From Verrucomicrobiales bacterium (GTDB lineage: Bacteria > Verrucomicrobiota > Verrucomicrobiia > Verrucomicrobiales > DEV007): DNA of 64,000 nt. Numbering within the stretch: position 1 is the stretch's first letter; each line of letters opens with the position of its first letter. The stretch spans positions 1-64,000 of the forward strand of contig JAEUHH010000074.1 in NCBI GenBank assembly GCA_016795505.1. The letters are read 5' to 3'. The notes under the pieces are model-generated. The model was not told the DNA's origin. It saw nothing but the letters and a program-made list of their open reading frames with translations, and made no database searches. Both the position numbers and the translations under genes were made by a program. Of this stretch, positions 58,531 through 64,000 are shown one piece after another.

Positions 58531-59865
58531 ATGACCTCACCCTTTTCACACCGCCGCGACTTTCTCCGCTCCCTCAGCCTGGGCACCGCGGGCGGTCTGC
58601 TCGGCGGTCTCGCCCGCGCCGCTTCCCCCACCGGCAAGGCCAAATCTGTGATCCTCATTTTCAACGACGGCGCGCCGAGCCACCTCGATCTCTGGGACCC
58701 GAAGCCGGACGCTCCGTCCGATGTGCGCGGCGATTTCATGCCCATCCGGACGAATGTCCCCGGCATCCACGTCACCGAGCTGCTGCCCCGGATGGCGAAA
58801 CGCATGGACAAGATCGCGCTGGTCCGCTCCGTCCATCACCAGCACCAGGGCCACAACTCGGGCATGTATTGGGCCACCGTGGGGCGCCCCTACCGCATCG
58901 ACAGCACCCTGATCAACCCCAGTCGCACCGATTTTCCCAGCTTCGGCACCCTCACCGGCTGGCTCGCCCAGCGGGACGGCTACAGCGGCTCGATGCCGCC
59001 CTACGTGATCACTCCCTGGCCGCACTGCGACAGCCGCGCCTACATCACGCCGGGCCAGTTCGGCGGCTGCCTCGGCGCGCAATACGATCCGTTTGTCCTC
59101 AACACCGATCCGAATGCGCCCAACTACCGGCCGCCCGGCATCTCGCTCGATGAACAGGTCGGCTCCGACCGATTCGGGCAACGGCTCGGCCTGCTGCGGG
59201 AGCTAAGCGCACCGGGAAACACCGTGGTCTCGCGGACCGCCTCGGAGATGGACCAATTCCACGAGCGCGCCGTGCGCATCCTGCAGAGCGACCGCGCCGC
59301 CGAGGCCTTCGACCTGTCGAAGGAGCCCGATTCTGTCCGCGAACGCTACGGCCGCCACCAGTGGGGTCAGTCCCACCTGCTCGCCCGCCGCCTGATCGAG
59401 GCCGGCACGCGGTTTGTCACCACGGTCAACGGTCCCAGCATCATCTGGGATACCCACAAGGACAATACCAAGCGGCTCCGCGACACCCTCGTCCCGCCCA
59501 TGGAACAGGCCTACGCCGCCCTGCTCGACGACTTGGAGGAGCGAGGCCTGCTCGACTCGACGCTGGTCGTGTGGATGGGAGAGTTCGGCCGCACCCCGAA
59601 GATCAACAAGGATGCCGGGCGCGATCACTGGCCCGGTTGCTACACCGTCGCGCTGGCCGGCGGCGGCATCCGCGGCGGCCAGGTGGTCGGTGCCTCCGAT
59701 GCCATCGGCGCCTACCCGATCGAACGCGCCGTCTCGCCCGCCGACATCCACGCCACCGTCTTCGCCGCACTCGGCTACGACTGCCGGGCCATCACCTACC
59801 GGCAGGTGGACGACCGGCCGATCCCGCTCTCGGAGGGCTCGCCCATCCGCGAACTGCTGGCTTGA
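58531..59865 (+). CDS. DUF1501 family exported protein
   Basis: A 444-aa protein with Tat-type leader HRRDFLRSLSLGTAGG. DUF1501 features include ILIFNDGAPSHLDLWDPKP, SVHHQHQGHNSGMYW and VVWMGEFGRTPKIN...GRDHWPGCY. The family shares the alkaline-phosphatase-like fold and typically accompanies PSD1 cytochrome genes. Here it pairs with the downstream ceramidase-like gene (27 bp gap), a less usual neighbour. Confidence 0.92.
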   Translation: MTSPFSHRRDFLRSLSLGTAGGLLGGLARAASPTGKAKSVILIFNDGAPSHLDLWDPKPDAPSDVRGDFMPIRTNVPGIHVTELLPRMAKRMDKIALVRSVHHQHQGHNSGMYWATVGRPYRIDSTLINPSRTDFPSFGTLTGWLAQRDGYSGSMPPYVITPWPHCDSRAYITPGQFGGCLGAQYDPFVLNTDPNAPNYRPPGISLDEQVGSDRFGQRLGLLRELSAPGNTVVSRTASEMDQFHERAVRILQSDRAAEAFDLSKEPDSVRERYGRHQWGQSHLLARRLIEAGTRFVTTVNGPSIIWDTHKDNTKRLRDTLVPPMEQAYAALLDDLEERGLLDSTLVVWMGEFGRTPKINKDAGRDHWPGCYTVALAGGGIRGGQVVGASDAIGAYPIERAVSPADIHATVFAALGYDCRAITYRQVDDRPIPLSEGSPIRELLA

Positions 59866-59892
59866 GTCCCCCACCCTTTTCCATTCGATTTC

Positions 59893-61272
59893 ATGAGATT
59901 TCCCATCCTTTTCCCCTCCGTCGCCGGCTTGGCCGGGCTCATCCTGCTGGTCATGCCGTCCCTGGAGGCCGCGCCGCCGGGCACCGAGGATGGGAGCTTC
60001 CCGGTGCGTTCGAACCTCAAGGCCGCCGCCGCCAAGGTCGACATCACCCCGGCGGAAACAAGGAATGTCTGGGTCACCGGCCATCGCCGGCAGGTCAATG
60101 GCGCCCGCGATCCCCTGCACGCGGGCGTGCTGCTGCTCGATGACGGCGAGACCAAGGCGGCCATCGTGACCATGGACACCATCGGTGCGTGGGAGGATCT
60201 GGTGAAACAATTGCGTCCCAAAATCGAGGCCGCGACCGGCACACCGGCGGCGAACATCCTCGTCACCGCGTCGCACAACCACTCGGCACCCGGTTTCACG
60301 GAGAATCTGCGCTGGGGCGCCGAGATCATCGACAAGATCGCCGCCGCCGCCCAGCAGGCCGCCGGGGAGTTGCGTCCCGTCTCGGTCGGGTATGGCGAGG
60401 ACGAGATCGGCTTTGGCATCAACCGCCGCAAGGTCATCGACGGCCGCGCCGTGGTCAGCCTGAATCCCGACGGACCGAACGATCCCCGCGTCAAGGTGCT
60501 GCGTTTCGACGATGGAAAGTCCCTCACCCCCGTCGCGGTGCTGATGCATGCGGTCTGCCATCCCTGCTTCTTCACCTGGGGCGACAAGGGCTCCATCCCC
60601 CATCCCAACGGCTACCCGAAGATGAGCGCCGACTTCCCCGGCGAGGCCCAGACCTTTGTCGAGGCTGTTTACGGCGGCGACACGCACGCGCTCTTCATCC
60701 AGGGCTGTGCCGGCGACATCCGGCCGAACCTCCCCGGCTTTCCTTATCGCTGCGCCGACGAAGCCGACATCCAGTGGGCCGGCCGCGATCTCGGCGGCGC
60801 CGTGGTGCGCTCGCTTGCCCGGTCCATGGTGCGGGAGGAGCTGGCCTCGCGGACGCACTACTACCCGATCCGGGTGGCCAGCACCACGCTGGAACTGCCC
60901 GGCAAGGAGGCGCCCGTGCCCGCCGAACTGATGGCCCTCAAGATCGGCCCCTACCTGCTCCTCACCATGCCCGGCGAGCCCATGGTCGAGTATGGCTTCA
61001 AATTGGAGAAAGCCATCGCCGAACGCGCCATTCCCATCATCGTCGGCTATGCCAACGGCAACATCGGCTACATCCCCACCGCCGACGCCTATCCCGTGGG
61101 CGGCTATGAGCCGAACCGCTCCCGCCTGGATCCGTCTGCCGAGGCGATCGTGCTCAAGGAGCTGGGCAAACTCGCCGACCAGGTCGTGGGCGATGTCTTC
61201 GAGTCCTTCTCCAAGCATCCCGAAGATGTCCAAAAGCGCGAAGCCGGGGAAAAGGCGCGGGTGAGCCAGTGA
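59893..61272 (+). CDS. Neutral/alkaline ceramidase-like exported protein
   Basis: A 459-aa protein with a signal peptide (about residues 1-27). Similar to the N-terminal domain of neutral/alkaline non-lysosomal ceramidase: KVDITPAE, LLLDDGETKAAIVTMDT and the metal-site segment TASHNHSAPGF. The C-terminal ceramidase domain is short. Whether it acts on ceramides or on other amides is unknown. It is cotranscribed with the DUF1501 gene upstream. Confidence 0.82.
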   Translation: MRFPILFPSVAGLAGLILLVMPSLEAAPPGTEDGSFPVRSNLKAAAAKVDITPAETRNVWVTGHRRQVNGARDPLHAGVLLLDDGETKAAIVTMDTIGAWEDLVKQLRPKIEAATGTPAANILVTASHNHSAPGFTENLRWGAEIIDKIAAAAQQAAGELRPVSVGYGEDEIGFGINRRKVIDGRAVVSLNPDGPNDPRVKVLRFDDGKSLTPVAVLMHAVCHPCFFTWGDKGSIPHPNGYPKMSADFPGEAQTFVEAVYGGDTHALFIQGCAGDIRPNLPGFPYRCADEADIQWAGRDLGGAVVRSLARSMVREELASRTHYYPIRVASTTLELPGKEAPVPAELMALKIGPYLLLTMPGEPMVEYGFKLEKAIAERAIPIIVGYANGNIGYIPTADAYPVGGYEPNRSRLDPSAEAIVLKELGKLADQVVGDVFESFSKHPEDVQKREAGEKARVSQ

Positions 61273-61280
61273 GGGGTGGG

Positions 61281-61392
61281 ATCTTGGATCTTGGATCTTG
61301 GATCTTGGATCTTGGATCTTGGATCTTGGATCTTGGATCTTGGATCTTGGATCTTGGATCTTGGATCTTGGATCTTGGATCTTGGATCTTGG
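61281..61392. repeat. Heptanucleotide tandem array, 16 copies of ATCTTGG
   Basis: A perfect run of 112 bases, 16 exact copies of the 7-bp unit, starting 8 bp after the ceramidase stop. Seven bases change phase every copy, so the array would shift reading frame with each copy gained or lost. It lies in the convergent gap before the DUF1501 gene. Confidence 0.97.
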
Positions 61393-61477
61393 AAAATGCG
61401 TTAGCTAATTAAAGCAAGCAATCACCCAAACTCTTTACTACTTACTTTTCACTTCTCACTTCTGACTCTTCACCAGC

Positions 61478-62965
61478 TCAAGCAATCCACTCCTCCACCA
61501 CCTTCCCGCCCACATCCGTCAGGCGGAAGTCGCGGCCCTGAAAGCGGTAGGTGAGCTTCAGGTGATCGAGACCGAACTGGTGGAGGATGGTGGCGTGGAG
61601 ATCGTTGATGTGGACGGGCTTGTCGGTGACGTGCCAGCCTATGTCATCGGTCGCCCCGTAGGTGAGGCCGCCTTTGAATCCACCCCCGGCCATCAGCATG
61701 GTGAAGGCAAAGGGATGGTGGTCACGCCCCGTGTTGGCGTCGCGGCCGGGCCGGTTCTCGCCCAGCGGGGTGCGGCCGAACTCGCTGCCCCACACCACCA
61801 GGGTGCTGTCGAGCAGGCCACGCTGCTTCAGGTCCTTGATCAGGGCGGCGATCGGCTGATCGACGGCGCCGCAGCTGTAGGCGTGGTTCTTATCCAGTTC
61901 GGAATGCTGATCCCAACTGGCGTGGATGATGTTGATGAAGCGCACCCCGCGCTCCACCATGCGCCGCGCGAGCAGGCAGTTGCGGGCAAAGGTGTCGTAG
62001 GTGCGCAGCCCGGGCAGCGAGCCACGGAAGTCGTTCCCCTGCGGCTCGGGCCGGTCCACGCCATACATTTCGAGCGTCTGACGCGACTCGCCCGAGAGAT
62101 CGACCAGCTCGGGAGCGGCGATCTGCATGCGGTTGGCGAGCTCGTAGTTGGCGATCCGGCTGGCGATCTCGGGGTCGTGGACCTCCTGATAGCGCATCCG
62201 GTTCAGGTCGCCGAGGGCATCGAGGCCGGCGCGCTGGATCTCGGGCGGGAGACCGTCGGGATTCTTCAGGTTCAACACCGGCTCGCCCTGGTTGCGGAAC
62301 AACACGCCGGCGTATTTCGTCGAGAGAAAGCCCGACTGCCACAGCGACGAGCCGCCCGAGCCGCCCCGCCCGGCGGTCAGCACGACGTAGCCGGGGAGAT
62401 TCCGCGAGGCGCTGCCGAGGCCGTAGTTGATCCACGATCCCATCGATGGCATGCCGAATCGCGACACGCCGCACTGCATCATCAACTGGCCGGGATGGTG
62501 ATTGAATTCCTCGCTGTGGAGCGACCGGATCATCAGTAGATCGTCGGCGCAGCTGCCCAGATGCGGGAGCAGGTCGGAGAATTCCATGCCACACTGCCCG
62601 TGCTTCTTCCATTTCCGCGGCGAGCCGAGCAGCGTGGCGGTGTCGGGCTTGATGAAGGCGAACCGCGCCTTGTCGAGCATCTCCTTGGGCAGGCTCGAGC
62701 CGTGGAGTTCATTCAGCTTCGGCTTGGGATCGAACAGGTCGATCTGCGAGGGCGCCCCTTCCATGAAAATGAAGATGCAGGCCTTGGCCTTGCCCTCTCC
62801 GTGGCTTTTCAGCTCGCCGAACTGGGCGGGATTCGCCGCCGTGGCCGCGCTGAGCACCCCGTCGTCGCTGAGCAGCGAACCGAGCGCGATGCCACCGATG
62901 CCGGAGGCCGACGTGGTGAGAAACTCCCGGCGGGTGCGGACGAGATGAGAGGCGAGCGGAGACAT
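61478..62965 (-). CDS. DUF1501 family exported protein
   Basis: A 495-aa protein, longer than the family member at 58.5 kb. Twin-arginine leader RTRREFLTTSASGIGG. DUF1501 features: FIFMEGAPSQIDLFDPKP, SEEFNHHPGQLMMQCG, VVWGSEFGRTPLGEN, GRDHHPFAFTMLMAGGGFKGG. I chose the ATG at 62965; the frame extends to 63046. Its usual PSD1 partner is not adjacent, so partner genes may be elsewhere. Confidence 0.92.
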   Translation of the reverse strand: MSPLASHLVRTRREFLTTSASGIGGIALGSLLSDDGVLSAATAANPAQFGELKSHGEGKAKACIFIFMEGAPSQIDLFDPKPKLNELHGSSLPKEMLDKARFAFIKPDTATLLGSPRKWKKHGQCGMEFSDLLPHLGSCADDLLMIRSLHSEEFNHHPGQLMMQCGVSRFGMPSMGSWINYGLGSASRNLPGYVVLTAGRGGSGGSSLWQSGFLSTKYAGVLFRNQGEPVLNLKNPDGLPPEIQRAGLDALGDLNRMRYQEVHDPEIASRIANYELANRMQIAAPELVDLSGESRQTLEMYGVDRPEPQGNDFRGSLPGLRTYDTFARNCLLARRMVERGVRFINIIHASWDQHSELDKNHAYSCGAVDQPIAALIKDLKQRGLLDSTLVVWGSEFGRTPLGENRPGRDANTGRDHHPFAFTMLMAGGGFKGGLTYGATDDIGWHVTDKPVHINDLHATILHQFGLDHLKLTYRFQGRDFRLTDVGGKVVEEWIA

Positions 62966-63059
62966 GGCTGGCAGGGGGAAAAGGTCCGACGACTTCACCA
63001 GTGTAGCGCGGAACCGCCGGATTGCATCCTCACTGGAAAGCGCCATGCCACGGCCGGGC

Positions 63060-64000
63060 TCACTCGTGGTGGATGCTCTGGAACACCCCGCCGCCCACCA
63101 GTATGTCGCCCTCGTAGAAAGCGGCGATCTGCCCCGGCGTCAGGGCCCGCTGGGGCTCGGCAAAGGTCAGTTCGGCCGCGTCGCCGGCGTCCGAGAGCCA
63201 GTCCACCGTCACCGCCCCGGCCGCACAGCGGTAGCGCGGCTGCACGCTCAGGTCCGCACAGGCCGACAACGGCCGGTTCGTCACGCTGATGCCCCCCACC
63301 CGGCAGCGGTGGGCGTAGAGACGCGGCGTGTCCGGATCGTCAAAGGCCACGACCAGTTCGTTGGTCTCCGGCCGCTTTTCCACCACCACGTAGGCCTTGC
63401 CAAACACCGCCGATGCCACCCCGAGGCCCTTGCGCTGCCCCAGCGTGTAGAGATGCAGCCCACGGTGCTCCCCGAGGCGCCGCCCGTCGAGCGTCACGAT
63501 CGGACCCGGCCGGTCAGGGATGTAGTGGCGCAGGAAGTCGGTCATGCGGATGTCGCCGATGAAACAGATGCCCTGGCTGTCCTTCTTTTCCGCCACCGGG
63601 ATGCCGAACCGCGTAGCCAGCGCCCGCACCTCGGCCTTCGGCAGATCCCCGATCGGAAAGTGCGCCGGCCGGATCTGCGGCTGCTCCAGCAGGGCGAGGA
63701 AATAGGTCTGGTCCTTGTTCCCATCGCGCCCCCGCAGAATGTCCGAGCTGCCGTCGGCATTCCGCCGCAGGCGGGCGTAATGCCCCGTCGCAATGCCGTC
63801 AAAGCCCTGCGCCCGTGCAAATTCGAGGAAAATGCCGAACTTCATCTCCCGGTTGCACATCACGTCGGGATTCGGCGTCACCCCCTCGCGATAGCCGCGC
63901 AGCAGATACTCCACCACCCGGTCGTGGTAGTGATCCATCAGGCTGAGAATGCGGAACTCGATCCCCAGATGCTCGCACACCGCCCGCGCGTCGCGGATGT
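63060..64000 (-). CDS. mnmA: tRNA-specific 2-thiouridylase MnmA, N-terminus beyond window
   Basis: About 312 codons of the C-terminal part; the frame runs off the right edge (..DIRDARAVCEHLG). Catalytic Cys segment DVMCNREMKFG and the second Cys in SQGICFIGD, with ATGHYARLR and HTLGQ-like LYTLGQRKGLGV. It transfers sulfur to U34 of tRNA Lys/Glu/Gln. The stop lies next to the DUF1501 gene, 95 bp upstream on the same strand. Confidence 0.95.
   Translation of the reverse strand, partial: IRDARAVCEHLGIEFRILSLMDHYHDRVVEYLLRGYREGVTPNPDVMCNREMKFGIFLEFARAQGFDGIATGHYARLRRNADGSSDILRGRDGNKDQTYFLALLEQPQIRPAHFPIGDLPKAEVRALATRFGIPVAEKKDSQGICFIGDIRMTDFLRHYIPDRPGPIVTLDGRRLGEHRGLHLYTLGQRKGLGVASAVFGKAYVVVEKRPETNELVVAFDDPDTPRLYAHRCRVGGISVTNRPLSACADLSVQPRYRCAAGAVTVDWLSDAGDAAELTFAEPQRALTPGQIAAFYEGDILVGGGVFQSIHHE

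Overview
The window is GC-rich bacterial chromosome that I place in the PVC superphylum, most likely Verrucomicrobiota. The placement is an inference from gene content: DUF1592/DUF1588-type cytochrome proteins, DUF1552, DUF1549/DUF1553 and DUF1501 Tat-type proteins, secreted sulfatases, quinoprotein-like propellers, and a membrane-bound dehydrogenase propeller fused to a copper domain. No rRNA is present. There is one tRNA (Leu, UAA).

Layout. 1-2.5 kb: a hypothetical gene, a 21-bp hairpin array, a collagen-like gene, and on the minus strand a decayed mobile-element kinase (Kinase-PolyVal type). 2.7-7.6 kb: a cytochrome/DUF1552 pair and an unknown gene. 7.7-11.9 kb (minus): a type II secretion/pilus set in the order gspE-F-G-H. 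12.0-15.6 kb (minus): EVE protein, quinoprotein, a second 21-bp array, FG-GAP propeller. 15.6-19.8 kb (minus): an ExbB/MotA-type channel with two ExbD/MotB-like coiled-coil partners. 19.9-22.1 kb: a lipase-like hydrolase and a sigma-factor-like protein. 22.3-27.8 kb (minus): a compact five-gene operon with a coiled-coil protein, a membrane protein with a weak OmpA-like end, a Rab-like small GTPase, a histidine kinase and an NtrC-type regulator. 28.1-33.7 kb: tRNA-Leu, a three-domain copper protein, a sulfatase and a DUF4412 protein. 33.9-41.5 kb: a SWIM-SNF2 helicase, then an island with a GHKL-ATPase/nuclease fusion, a membrane TPR protein and a frameshifted STAND-NTPase remnant. 41.5-48.1 kb: a hairpin array, an ArsR-like regulator, a beta-helix protein, a quinoprotein, an LRR protein and an agmatine deiminase. 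48.3-51.0 kb: trpA, dapF, dapA. 51.0-63 kb: PSD1 cytochrome protein, sulfatase, glutamate dehydrogenase, DUF1501 proteins, a ceramidase-like protein and a 16-copy heptanucleotide array. The right edge cuts mnmA.

Functionally, much of the window encodes the exported carbohydrate and redox machinery typical of PVC bacteria (sulfatases, c-type cytochromes, quinoproteins, copper protein), interleaved with housekeeping amino-acid genes and accessory DNA.

The most striking non-gene signal is a dispersed repeat built on the heptamer ACCCTGT, or its complement ACAGGGT, whose boxes start exactly 22 bp apart. I find it at eight loci. Four are intergenic, usually just ahead of a start codon, and four lie in frame inside genes or form a gene start. 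Three tandem hairpin arrays of unrelated sequence have a closely related 21-22 bp (or about 43 bp) period. The best candidates for undescribed protein systems are the GTPase/two-component operon and the lone GHKL-nuclease gene.
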